From NCBI RefSeq assembly GCF_014217565.1, contig NZ_CP043661.1:2852001-2916000 (forward strand): a stretch of 64,000 bases of DNA, read 5' to 3'. The stretch comes from Kribbella qitaiheensis (GTDB lineage Bacteria; Actinomycetota; Actinomycetes; Propionibacteriales; Kribbellaceae). Numbering within the stretch: the first letter of the stretch is position 1; the number at the start of each line of letters is the position of its first letter. Made by a program: the position numbers and the translations under genes. This document shows, piece by piece, positions 46,260 to 55,427 of the stretch. The notes under the pieces were generated by a model, which did no database searches, was not told the DNA's origin, and was given only the letters and a program-made list of their open reading frames with translations.

Positions 46260-46595
46260 TTACTCGTCGTCTTCCACAGCCGCCAGATTCGCCGGCGCTT
46301 TGGCAGCCGAAACTGGAGCCTTCGGTGGCAGGGCGCCGAGTCCGACCTTATCGAGCGCCTGGTGCAAGGTGCCACGGAGGCTCTCAGTCATTTCGTTCAC
46401 CGCCTGGAAGTACGCAAGCTGGGCAGCAGCCCCTCCGGCAGCGCCAGCCCTCGTGTACCCACCCCAGACCTCAAGCTGTTCGTACGTCTCGCTCTTCAGG
46501 CGAAGCACCCAAAACGTCCGCCCATACTTCCGGACTGTCCAGTACGTGCCATCTGCTGTGTAGTTGCGATATCCGTTCGTCTTCTTCGCGGCCAC
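46260..46595 (-). CDS. Hypothetical small protein
   Basis: 111 residues from GTG 46595, which follows GGGGGGAAG at usable spacing (longer start at 46643 possible). The N-terminal half is basic and aromatic (KKTNGYRNYTADGTYWTVRK, YGRTFWVLRLKSETYEQLEV). The C-terminal half is Ala/Pro rich and ends acidic. No known domain seen. It lies 80 bp upstream of the membrane protein on the same strand. Confidence 0.5.
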   Translation of the reverse strand: MAAKKTNGYRNYTADGTYWTVRKYGRTFWVLRLKSETYEQLEVWGGYTRAGAAGGAAAQLAYFQAVNEMTESLRGTLHQALDKVGLGALPPKAPVSAAKAPANLAAVEDDE

Positions 46596-46903
46596 TAGCT
46601 TCCCCCCACAGGAATCGGCGCAACCGGTAGGCACCTGGCTCACCGGATATCAAGGCACTATGCACCGATCACGCTGCGTTGCCAAGAGGCCGGTAGCGGA
46701 AAGTGATGAAACCCAACGCAGTCTCTTGGGGAGGATCTTTGCTAGTTGGTACCGGTGGACTGAGGGCGCCCCCTGGTGTCCGATGTGCTTGCCGGGAGTG
46801 CGGCCCGTCTCCAGCGAGCCGACATGCCTGCATTGACTTCGCGATTTTCAACCTCAGATGAGGTAGCGTTTCCGGAAGTAGCCCGCCTAGATCAGGAGGA
46901 CCT

Positions 46904-47554
46904 GTGCGCACTGCGGTGCTGACAGACAAGGCAGCAGTCGATCGCTTGACCAAGCTCGGACTTGACGTCGAGACGATCCACAAGGTCCTTCGCCAGGCCG
47001 ATGCAGAAGCTGCAACTTGTACAAAGCTCGACCCTCCTTACATGGGCGGCAGCCTGCGGCACGGTCGCACAGTCCGCTTCCTCCGCGAGGAACTGCTGCC
47101 CAGAGACTGGGATTATGACAACCCGCGAAACCAGTGCCGCATCATCAGCCCGGCGGGTGACTTTGCAGTCGTTGCGAGCTCTGGGGATGCTGCTACTGGT
47201 AATGAGCGCATGAAGCCCACGACGAAGAACCCCAAGGGCATCACCATCTTTGAGGCGGTAGCCACAAACCAGCTCACCTTCGATCTTGGTTCGGATTTCG
47301 AACCTGAGCGGAAGACGCCGGAGCTGCTCACATGGCTGTTGCTCTACTGGTTCGATGATGGCGAGATCAGGTCCGAGCTCTCCCTCCCTCGCAGCATGGA
47401 GGGCTCATACATCAACGATTGGGATGTGCGGATTATCTTCCCGTCAGTGCCGCGCGACCCGGGCCCATATGTTGGCGCCGCCCCCGGCAGCAGTGATGGT
47501 GACTCCTCGAGCGACGCGGCCGCATACGAGGTTCCGGTCAGTCGTCGAGCGTGA
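46904..47554 (+). CDS. Unknown partner of the XRE-ImmA/IrrE protein
   Basis: 216 residues, GTG 46904 right after AGGAGGACCT. A soluble protein (DRLTKLGLDVETIHKVLRQA, FDLGSDFEPERKTPELLTWL, LLYWFDDGEIRSELSLPRSM). It overlaps the downstream HTH-protease gene by 4 bp, so the two products probably act together. I do not recognise a domain. In similar pairs the first protein can be a toxin-like or phage-derived target regulated by the protease. Confidence 0.6.
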   Translation: MRTAVLTDKAAVDRLTKLGLDVETIHKVLRQADAEAATCTKLDPPYMGGSLRHGRTVRFLREELLPRDWDYDNPRNQCRIISPAGDFAVVASSGDAATGNERMKPTTKNPKGITIFEAVATNQLTFDLGSDFEPERKTPELLTWLLLYWFDDGEIRSELSLPRSMEGSYINDWDVRIIFPSVPRDPGPYVGAAPGSSDGDSSSDAAAYEVPVSRRA

Positions 47555-48591
47555 ACGAGCAAGAGATTGCGCCGACACGGCTCAAGATCGCCCGCAAACG
47601 CCGCGGGTTGACCCTGACGGCATTGGCGAAGAGTACGGATATCAGCTCCAGGAGTCTGTCCGCCTACGAGAACGGGGAGTGGAAACCGACTAGCGAATCG
47701 CTGCAGACGATTGCCCATGTCCTCGACTTCCCGATCCAGTTCTTCCACGGCGATGAACTAGACGAGATTCCCGAGGACTCGGTGAGCTTTCGAGCTGCGA
47801 CGAAGATGACGGCACGCCAACGGGATGCCGCACTGAGTGCCGGCCGAGTCGCCCTCATGTTCGACCGTTGGATTGCCGAGCGATTCGACCTGCCAGAGGC
47901 GAGCATTCCGACACTGACGGGTTACGACCCCGAATCTGCGGCCGACAGCCTACGTGCGCGATGGGGTCTCGGCCTTCGACCGATCCGGAACGCGGTACAT
48001 CTTGTCGAAGCACACGGCATTCGCGTGTACTCGCTACCGGCTGACACGAAGTCACTCGACGCGTTCTCCCTAGCCTGGCGAGGTCAGCCCTACATCTTCT
48101 TGAACACTGAGAAGTCGGGTGAGCGAGGCCGTTTCGACGTCGCGCACGAGTTGGGCCATCTGGTCATGCACGGCGAACATGTTGTTCCCCACGGCCCCGA
48201 GATTGAAGCTCAAGCGAACGCCTTTGCCGCCGCGTTCTTGATGCCGCGAGCATCCGTCGTAGCGCAAGGTCTTCGACACGCCACCGTCCCCCAGATCATC
48301 AGCGCCAAGACCATCTGGCGCGTCTCCGCCTTGGCTCTGACTCACCGCCTGCACGAGCTCGATCTCACCACTGACTGGGGCTACCGCAACGCCTTCGTGC
48401 AGTTGGGGCGTCTCGGCTACCGACGCGATGAGCCGGGAGGCATCTCGCGCGAAGCATCACTGCTTCACAGCAAAGTCCTGCAGAGCCTTCGCGAGGACGG
48501 CATCGGCGTGAAATCATCCGCCGCCACCTTGGGAATCAGCGTGGACGATCTGAAGTCCTACCTCTTCGGGCTCACGCTGACGACGGCCTAA
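47551..48591 (+). CDS. XRE HTH - ImmA/IrrE metallopeptidase
   Basis: 346 residues, GTG 47551. The N-terminal XRE HTH (about 8-60) reads RLKIARKRRGLTLTALAKST and SRSLSAYENGEWKPTSES. The central ImmA/IrrE domain has the zinc motif GRFDVAHELGHLVMHGEH (HExxH-type HELGH at about 198-202), and a downstream EIEAQANAFAAAFLMPR supplies the third ligand. The family cleaves a repressor or antitoxin on a stress or phage signal. The substrate may be the overlapping upstream gene product. Confidence 0.88.
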   Translation: MNEQEIAPTRLKIARKRRGLTLTALAKSTDISSRSLSAYENGEWKPTSESLQTIAHVLDFPIQFFHGDELDEIPEDSVSFRAATKMTARQRDAALSAGRVALMFDRWIAERFDLPEASIPTLTGYDPESAADSLRARWGLGLRPIRNAVHLVEAHGIRVYSLPADTKSLDAFSLAWRGQPYIFLNTEKSGERGRFDVAHELGHLVMHGEHVVPHGPEIEAQANAFAAAFLMPRASVVAQGLRHATVPQIISAKTIWRVSALALTHRLHELDLTTDWGYRNAFVQLGRLGYRRDEPGGISREASLLHSKVLQSLREDGIGVKSSAATLGISVDDLKSYLFGLTLTTA

Positions 48592-48627
48592 TGCAGGCCT
48601 CGATGCTGCGGACAACTCCTGTTCGAG

Positions 48628-48885
48628 GTGCTCCCGATCGCACTCCAGGCCGTCAAGGCAATCGCGAGACACGGCGACGGCGGGCTCAGGTTCCACAATC
48701 TGCGGCACTCGTACGCCTCGTGGCTGATCACCTCGGGTGTGCCGGTTCCCGACATGCAGCGGGTCATGGGACACGAGCGAGCGACAACCACACTCGCGAT
48801 CTACACCCACGTCCAGGGAGACTCCCAGGAGAGGATCCTAGACGCTCTCGCTGCCTTTTCGCTGCTGACGAGGCCTGAAGTGGAT
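48628..48885 (+). pseudogene. Tyrosine recombinase C-terminal remnant
   Basis: Contains the last catalytic boxes only: GGLRFHNLRHSYASWLITSG (HxLRH) and MQRVMGHERATTTLAIYTHV with the Tyr nucleophile. The N-terminal and first Arg regions are missing. The frame runs on into tandem-HTH copy 5, as at 33.4 kb, where another recombinase remnant precedes copy 3. Confidence 0.78.
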
Positions 48886-48949
48886 AGAACGGGGACTCGG
48901 CTGGTGCCGGGTTCCCGCTCTGACCTGCAGTTTCTTGCTGTGGACCTGT

Positions 48950-49381
48950 GGGTTGCTGATTGCGACACAAACGCGCAGGTCAGGGACCTAGAGCGACTCG
49001 TCAAACGGCTGCCGAAGCCAACTTCAACGTCCGAACGAGCCACCGCACCGCGGAAACGGCCAGGGACAGCCAAGCAGCTCACCGCCGAGCAGACGGCGCG
49101 ACTGACCGCGGGCTACCAGGAAGGGGCCGAAGCTCCGTGAGCTCGGTCGACAGTTCGGCATACATCCGGATACTGCCGGGTTGATCCTGCGGCGAAACGG
49201 GATCGAGATGCGTCAGAGGGGACTCTCGTCCGAGCAGGAGGTGGAGGCTGAACGGCTGTATGCCACTGGGCTATCGCTGAAGCGCGTCGGCGAGCGCGTC
49301 GGCGTAGACGGTGAGACTGTACGCAAGGTACTCGGTATGCGAGGTACGCGACTGCGCGACCGTCATGGCAGACCGAGGTAG
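48950..49381 (+). pseudogene. Tandem-HTH repeat gene, copy 5 (frameshifted)
   Basis: DTNAQVRDLERLVKRLPKP, then PGTAKQLTAEQTARLTAGYQ, breaks at EGAEAP. Dropping one base near 49129 gives the family's KLRELGRQFGIHPDTAGLIL, followed in that frame by EMRQRGLSSEQEVEAERLYA and the second HTH LSLKRVGERVGVDGETVRKV, ending RDRHGRPR at 49381. It is nearly full length and close in sequence to copy 4. Confidence 0.72.
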
Positions 49382-49384
49382 CCG

Positions 49385-50119
49385 TTAGCCACTAGCAGTC
49401 CGCCCACCTGCGGTTTCCTCTTCATACAGCTGGTCACCGATGACCTTTGCGGCAGCCAAGAGCTTCGTGATGACTCCGTCGGTGAAGCTCTCCCCGAGCG
49501 GGATCTGTTGCCGATTGACTAGCTCTTCGAGCGTCTCCGGAATCGTATAGGGTACTTCGTCGGCCTCGGATGGCCAGCGGGCGTCTGGCCGCTTCACATA
49601 GTTGGCGGTGTAGTAGCCAAGGTTGTGAACCAATGCGTTCCGCAATTCCTGGGCGTGGAGGATGTCTTCCCACGTCACCGCGAGCTTTCGCAACTTGACG
49701 CCGCCGAACTGGTCATATCGGTCGACGAGGAACTGGAACTGCCGATCCCATCTGCTCCGCTCGGCATCCACCAGAGATCCTAGAACTGGATGATCCTTCA
49801 GGTTGTACTTGAGGCATCGCCGTTCAAGCAGATGGGCGAGATAGACATGGAAGCTCTCCCACGCTGTAACGATGGCGGTGGAGTACAGGATCTGGTCATA
49901 TGGCGCATAGCCGTAACCTTCTTCCGGGCCCGCCTCCGTTTCGTAGATATAGACCATGTCGGTCTCTGGGTCGCCTGGACGCTGACCGACCTCCGTCCAC
50001 CGCCGCTCACGGTCGGCTTGGATCAGTGGTGGCACTCGCTTGATGAGGCCTCTCAGTTGCTCAAGCTGTTCTCGCAGCGCGTCGTATGGGTCTGAGTAGG
50101 CCCGCAGCTCCGTCAGCAT
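49385..50119 (-). CDS. HEPN-like hypothetical protein
   Basis: About 244 residues from ATG 50119 (a start at 50155 is possible). Largely helical. TAWESFHVYLAHLLERRCLK is followed by WEDILHAQELRNALVHNLGY, where RNALVH fits the Rx4-6H active-site motif of HEPN ribonucleases. It follows the DGQHR-HNH pair on the same strand after a 243-bp gap. HEPN proteins are common effectors in defence islands; here activity is inferred from the motif only. Confidence 0.55.
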   Translation of the reverse strand: MLTELRAYSDPYDALREQLEQLRGLIKRVPPLIQADRERRWTEVGQRPGDPETDMVYIYETEAGPEEGYGYAPYDQILYSTAIVTAWESFHVYLAHLLERRCLKYNLKDHPVLGSLVDAERSRWDRQFQFLVDRYDQFGGVKLRKLAVTWEDILHAQELRNALVHNLGYYTANYVKRPDARWPSEADEVPYTIPETLEELVNRQQIPLGESFTDGVITKLLAAAKVIGDQLYEEETAGGRTASG

Positions 50120-50362
50120 TACGACCCCATTGGGTTTCATCAGCTCCGCGACCATCGCGAGCTCGTTCAGATCATCCCGCTACCGGGTCGCTGTATCAAC
50201 GAGGTTTCAGCGATCGAAGGTCCGGCTGGACGCGCTCCAATCTCGAAAGCTCCGCCGACAACGCCCGATCTGCGGTCGACGAGGGGATCCCCTTGGCAGT
50301 AGGAAAGCCCGACGTCGCTCGGCGATATCGGTTTGACTGAAGGTAGTGAAAAGCCGATGAGC

Positions 50363-50842
50363 TCAGAGGGCAGCTTCAAGACCGCGCGTTGATAGTTCGA
50401 GCCACGATGGCCATGGATCAACTTCCCACTGGTAAGCATGCACGTCATCCGATTTGGCTCGATTATGAATCTCGCAGAGCCAAACGCCATTGTCCGACGT
50501 CGAACGCCCACCGAGCGAGTAGGGCCACGCGTGGTCCAATTGTAGGAGCTTCTTGTAACTGCAGTCGTAACCCCAGACGAGGCGCGCCCAGCAGCTCATA
50601 CCTCGCGAGCTTGGCGTATACGGAAACCTCCGCCCACCCCTAATCCGAAGCCAGTCCGCTTCAGACACCGGGATGACGTCCCGATGAACCAATGCAAGTG
50701 CCAATGGCAGATCCGCTTCGACCCGAGCAGTCATACCGAGGGCCCGCCAAGCCTCAGCATCGACTCCTTCATAGCGCGCGACAAACTCGTGGTATCGCAT
50801 CGCTGCCCCAAAGCGAAGCTCCAGATCTACAGAGAGCGACAC
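50363..50842 (-). CDS. HNH endonuclease
   Basis: 159 residues. The HNH core is LQLDHAWPYSLGGRSTSDNG followed by VWLCEIHNRAKSDDV: DH, central Asn, then His-Asn with Lys, as in McrA-type HNH nucleases, though with a single Cys. The N-terminal half may recognise DNA. It starts 4 bp after the DGQHR gene, so they are co-expressed. Given the neighbouring phosphorothioation genes, a role in PT-linked restriction is plausible but unproven. Confidence 0.8.
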   Translation of the reverse strand: MSLSVDLELRFGAAMRYHEFVARYEGVDAEAWRALGMTARVEADLPLALALVHRDVIPVSEADWLRIRGGRRFPYTPSSRGMSCWARLVWGYDCSYKKLLQLDHAWPYSLGGRSTSDNGVWLCEIHNRAKSDDVHAYQWEVDPWPSWLELSTRGLEAAL

Positions 50843-50846
50843 CGCG

Positions 50847-52377
50847 CTACCAGTTGAGCTGAACTTCAGCCTGACTGGATATGTCGCCGTAGTGCTGCAT
50901 CACGATTACAATATCCAGCGGGTTTTCAAGGGGAGCTTCGAGAATTAACCCTCTGCGTTCCATATCGCGATACCGACGCTGCTTGCCGACTGGATGCACC
51001 TCGAGGACCTGCACCTCGCCGACGTTGCTCGTCTTGTTTCCGATCTTCACATGAGGGGTTGTAGCTGTCGCGTGCGATCCCGTGCTTCCGCGAAGCGCGA
51101 TATAGGCGACCTTGCCCCCTTGGACAGGGCGACGTTTCGGCGACAGCTTGCTGGAAATAATCTCGACAGAAGCGCCATTTCCCTTCAGATGGTCCGCCAG
51201 ATTGTTGCTATTGGCAGGGAGATTCCCCGACGTCAGAGCTTCCTCGAATACCGCGCGGGCTATCTTCTTGCTCGCGGAGTTGGCCGTGCCATTCAACGTA
51301 CGAATCCAGGAGAAATCCCAGTTTGTCCCCTGGAAGTTCAGGCTCTGGAATATCGCCGCGTAGTCAGCAGTTGTGCCATTGAGGAGCAGACGAGTCAGGA
51401 TCCCGACCAGCCAGGCTTCCTGGACGATAACTTGCTGCTTGCCGGTGCCTCCGAAGAATACGGAGCTCGCGTGATTTTGAATGGTGGCATGCAGCGAAAG
51501 ATATGCACGTCCAATCTCCTCGGCAAGCTTCGCTGGACTGAGGTGCGGTTGTTGAGCCGGCCCTAGCGTAGTAGTGCTTGGCAAGGAGATCGCTCAGCGT
51601 AGTGCATTTGAAATCGAATCCGCCATGAGTTGGCCGCACTTGCACATGCTCGTTGAACTGAATCTGATTGAAGAACGGGTTCGCTTGCACTGTAACCCAC
51701 TGCGCGGTTTTGCATAGTTCAACAACGGATGAAAATGCCTTGATTGCCGCATCATGACCATCTCTCCCCGGATTATATCTGCCGAGTCGAAAGGCATATG
51801 TGAGCCATTCATTGTGAAGGTCATCGAGCTTCTGAGCAGCAGTCGTAACCTGCGCGAACAGGCTCGCGAGCAACGGGCTACTGTAGGAAGCCGTTCCGTC
51901 GTCAAGCAATAGGACGAGAGGCACAGGATCGTCACGCTGTGCTGAAGCACTCAATCCAGCGATGCGATGTTGCCCATCCAAGATCCACAACGCGCGATCG
52001 GTCGGATTCGTCGCGTCCTCTGGTACATCGATCACATACGTGCCGGTTTGATACGGCACGCCATCAATAGACTTGGCTGTAATCTTAATTCCAGTGGCAA
52101 ACGCGTTTTTCGCTAGCAACACCGGGTTCGGCATCAACCCACCGGAGTTATTGAACGTGCTGGCGATACCTGCGACCCGCTCATCGCTGATTGGTCGCTG
52201 CCAGTCACGAACAGGTTGGCTGGTCAGGTTTTCGGCAATCTGCTGATTCGGCGTACTGAGGGCGAACGCCGGCGCCACGGCCACCTGTGCGATCTTCTCT
52301 GCAGACGCGAAGCCGATGTACACAGGGTAGGTCTTTCCACCGCTGGTCACGTGTGCACGTAGGCATTCAATCTTCAT
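50847..52377 (-). pseudogene. DGQHR-domain (DndB-like) protein, split by a frameshift
   Basis: ATG 52377 starts MKIECLRAHVTSGGKTYPVY. The hallmark ALWILDGQHRIAGLSASAQR lies near residue 130, preceded by SDERVAGIASTFNNSGG. After TLSDLLAKHYYA the frame is lost near 51568, and the continuation is in the next frame (PAQQPHLSPAKLAEEIGRAY ... GDISSQAEVQLNW) to 50847. Corrected length is about 509 residues. DGQHR proteins include DndB, the regulator of DNA phosphorothioation. Here the gene leads an operon with an HNH nuclease, so it may act as a recognition partner instead. Confidence 0.75.
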
Positions 52378-53165
52378 ATCGCACCATCCCCACATTGCAA
52401 GCAGAAGTGGGCGACATGTTAGCCCTCCTGAGGCCGCCTAGCCGAGACGCCAGCGCGTCCGGAGTGTTGGGTTCGCGGGTGCTTTCGTCTTCCTGTGCAT
52501 CGAGCCGGCGCCGGCTTTCGCGCCCGCAACATCGGAAGTCCGTGCCCCCTCAGCCCGGACCGATCCGGTCACTCTGCACTCTTCGCCAGCTCCTTCATGT
52601 ACACCCTGAGCGCGGAGTCCCACAGACCGGTCAGATCGAACATCTGATCGTCTGGACAATTTGCCTATGCTCTCCAGCAGATCCTTGCCTAGCTACTCGC
52701 CGTCGACAAGCGACATCGGCTCCTCGCCGATCTGTTTTGGATGCGGCTCGCCTTCTCGGCGCTGTCCTCCGGATCGATCGCAAGACCCTCTACAAGGTCA
52801 CTGACTTGTTCCGCGGGACTGATGCCCGCCGGCGCGAGCATAGCGCGTTACTGAATCGAGATGTAACGCTCAGTGACACTGCTTCGATAGCTGAAGTGTG
52901 CAGATCAACGAGCCCCGACGCAGAGGTGGAATAGATCCAGCGCTCAGCGACCAAGTCGGCGCGAGATCGCAGACCTTGTCATCGCCGAATCCAGGATGGA
53001 GACTCCACATGGGCACCCAATTCGAACGATCCGATCACCGTCAGCAAGCTCAATCCGTTGGTGCGTACGAGCCCCGTGGCGCACGTGATCGCAGGTCCGC
53101 TCGCGAAGCGGGCTCAGATTGTCGGAGCCGGGGTGTAGACATCACCGTGAAGAAGGGGGACAACG
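52378..53165. other. Long divergent region with decayed coding traces
   Basis: 788 bp between the DGQHR gene and the restriction module. No intact gene. On the minus strand 52643-52572 codes MFDLTGLWDSALRVYMKELA and stops, looking like a gene end. On the plus strand near 53030-53135 a frame reads DPITVSKLNPLVRTSPVAHV with coding-like composition, then stops. Both look like remnants. Promoters for the flanking operons should lie here, and AAGGGGG precedes the 53166 start. Confidence 0.4.
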
Positions 53166-55427
53166 GTGACCAATGATTCAGTCGACGGCAGCGGGGCCAT
53201 CAGCTGGCTGGACGCATTTCCTTGGATACAGGCAGCTGCTGGGAGCGAAGCATTGCTCGACGGCAGTGGCAAGCCGTGGTGGGACGATTCAATCGTCGAG
53301 TCGGGACCGATACGTCAGACGGGACTGGGGCAGGTTTCCAACCTTGCGCTGGAACGCCTAAACCGGTGGACGGTCAGCCAGATCTTTCCTGGTCTGCCGC
53401 CCGGTAAAGCACTGCCTCAGATTCTCAGCAGCACGCGGGCCCGTAACGCAGCTGCTCGGCAGGGGTACAAGACGACTGGTGATCTCTTCGGTTTGGAACT
53501 CGGTGACATCCTGCGGTGGCCACAGATCGGTATCGGAACCGTCGACTCCATGCTGCAGTCGCTCGCGAGCGTCGCGACACAGCTCCCGGCCTTCCTAAAC
53601 GCCCCACAGGCCCCTGACGACGAGACGGATCTGATCTTCTTCGCAGGCGACCTGTCGGGGAGCGACTTCAGCGAACCCATCATCGACAAGGCTCAGCTGG
53701 GCGCACCATGGAGCGACGCGATCACCGACGACCTCCGCACGATCGCCACTTGGTACGTCGCCATGGGCATTCCAGATGCCTACCTGGTTGCTGACGGTCT
53801 TCCACCCTGGGCGCCCGCCGATGTCATCAAGGCAAAGGAGCGTGTGTGTCTGCTCGGCAGTGGCGATCTCCTTGATCCAGCAGAGGCCGAATTGAACGCG
53901 GCAGCGCTCCTACAAGACCGGATCGCGACGCTCGACGCCCGCACGCAGTTCGTCTTGGCCCATCGATTCTTCGCCGATCAGCCCGAGACCCTCGACGAGC
54001 TTGGCCAATCGCTGGGTGTCACCAGAGAACGCGTGCGCCAGATCGAGGCGAAGGCGCGTGCAGTAATGGTCGGCTTCCTCGATTCGGCGCGATTGACGGA
54101 TGTCGCGGCGAGTGTACGAGAGCTTGTTAGCACCGTCCTGCCTCTCAGCGGGCTTATCCAACTGGTTCCCGCCCTCGGAAGTCTGGTCGAGGCGGTAAAC
54201 CAACCCGCGTGGCGTGTTCTGGATCGATTGGACGACCAGTACGAGATCGAAGACGGCTGGTGTGCTGTGCCGACCATCGATGGGGCGGTTGCCGCAACGC
54301 TCACGGCTTTGCAGGAAGTCGTCAATCAGCACGGCGTCGCAGATCTCCACGACCTTCCACACCTGAACGCGCATCTGCCAGATGCGGCTGGTCGCGACGC
54401 CTTGCGGAGTTGGTTGGCCTACTGCGGTTGCACCCTTGACGGTGACTACGTTCTTACTCGAGTTCAGACAGTGGCGGACCGAGCTGCGGCCATCTTGTCA
54501 ATTACCGGTTCACCCTTGGCGTCCGAAGAAATACACGACCGTCTAGGCGTTGAGCGGAGCATGAACTCCTTGAAGAACGCACTTGCTTCCGATGATCGGT
54601 TCAAGCGAGTAGACCGCGACAGCTGGGCACTCGCCGAGTGGGGGATGGAGTCCTACGAAGGCGTGCGAGCATTGATCCGAGGTGAGCTTTCTCGAGCCGG
54701 CGGACGGTTGGCTCTAGATGCCCTGATCGAGCGCATCACGGGCCGATACAGCGTCACCGCCAGCAGCGTCACCGCCTACGCGAGCGCGCTGCCGTTCGAA
54801 GTTAAGAACGGCACGGTGCAGATTGCCGCCGGCAACCGGCAGATAAAGAAGTCGCCAGAGGCAACGAGGCGACTCTATCGACGCGCTGCCGAGTGGCTCT
54901 ATCGAGTGCACATCACCAAGGAACACGCACGTGGCAGTGGCTCGGTGGCGCCGATCGCGATCGCAACAATTCTCGACCTCCAGCACGGATCGACCGTCTA
55001 CCTCCCATCTCAACCCGGTCAGCAGACCGTCAGCTGGGTCGGCGCTCAGCCCACGTTCGGTTCGATCCGACGTCTGCTCATCGCACAGGACATAGAGATC
55101 GATGCCGATGTATTCATGGTCCTCGGCGACGACGGAGCGTTCCGAATCGAGCGGATCGACACTGCAGCCGGAGACACCCTGTCGATGGCCCTGGCATTGA
55201 CAGGGTGTCCCGCGAGTGGCGCTACCGATCCGCGGGTGGATCTCGCGCTGGCGATCGGCCTGCCAGAAGAGTCTCCGGTGGCCAGCGTCATCGGCGGTTA
55301 CCGCGAGCGCGGCGACACAGATATCGCCGACCTGCTCATCCAGGTCCGCACCACTCTGGAGGTCGGAAACTCACCTGAAAGACCGACCCACAACGCCGCG
55401 GTTGACGAGATCCTGGACCTGTTGTGA
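53166..55427 (+). CDS. Sigma-region-4 / alpha-CTD / HARE-like multidomain protein
   Basis: 753 residues, GTG 53166. Around 99-131 a helix-hairpin-like segment (YKTTGDLFGLELGDILRWPQ, IGIGTVDSML) resembles the RNA polymerase alpha C-terminal domain. Around 258-300 a sigma-70 region 4-type HTH is clear (RTQFVLAHRFFADQPETLDE, LGQSLGVTRERVRQIEAKAR). At about 436-555 two winged-helix units of HARE-HTH type occur (ASEEIHDRLGVERSMNSLKN, LALDALIERITGRYSVTASS). The C-terminus is of unknown fold. It heads a five-gene operon and overlaps the helicase gene by 4 bp. It is probably the DNA-recognition arm of the restriction module rather than a true sigma factor. Confidence 0.7.
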   Translation: MTNDSVDGSGAISWLDAFPWIQAAAGSEALLDGSGKPWWDDSIVESGPIRQTGLGQVSNLALERLNRWTVSQIFPGLPPGKALPQILSSTRARNAAARQGYKTTGDLFGLELGDILRWPQIGIGTVDSMLQSLASVATQLPAFLNAPQAPDDETDLIFFAGDLSGSDFSEPIIDKAQLGAPWSDAITDDLRTIATWYVAMGIPDAYLVADGLPPWAPADVIKAKERVCLLGSGDLLDPAEAELNAAALLQDRIATLDARTQFVLAHRFFADQPETLDELGQSLGVTRERVRQIEAKARAVMVGFLDSARLTDVAASVRELVSTVLPLSGLIQLVPALGSLVEAVNQPAWRVLDRLDDQYEIEDGWCAVPTIDGAVAATLTALQEVVNQHGVADLHDLPHLNAHLPDAAGRDALRSWLAYCGCTLDGDYVLTRVQTVADRAAAILSITGSPLASEEIHDRLGVERSMNSLKNALASDDRFKRVDRDSWALAEWGMESYEGVRALIRGELSRAGGRLALDALIERITGRYSVTASSVTAYASALPFEVKNGTVQIAAGNRQIKKSPEATRRLYRRAAEWLYRVHITKEHARGSGSVAPIAIATILDLQHGSTVYLPSQPGQQTVSWVGAQPTFGSIRRLLIAQDIEIDADVFMVLGDDGAFRIERIDTAAGDTLSMALALTGCPASGATDPRVDLALAIGLPEESPVASVIGGYRERGDTDIADLLIQVRTTLEVGNSPERPTHNAAVDEILDLL

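Noticed and set aside
50847..51584. A separate 245-residue gene starting at TTG 51584
   Set aside because: Its N-terminus overlaps the DGQHR gene and continues that protein after a one-base correction, so it is more likely the C-terminal half of one gene.
52287..52934. A 215-codon plus-strand frame upstream of the restriction module
   Set aside because: It starts inside the DGQHR gene on the opposite strand, has no domain or ribosome binding site, and its composition is not coding-like.
53166..55427. A genuine sigma factor
   Set aside because: Only region 4 is recognisable. There is no region 2, and the rest is HARE-like and unknown sequence in a restriction operon.
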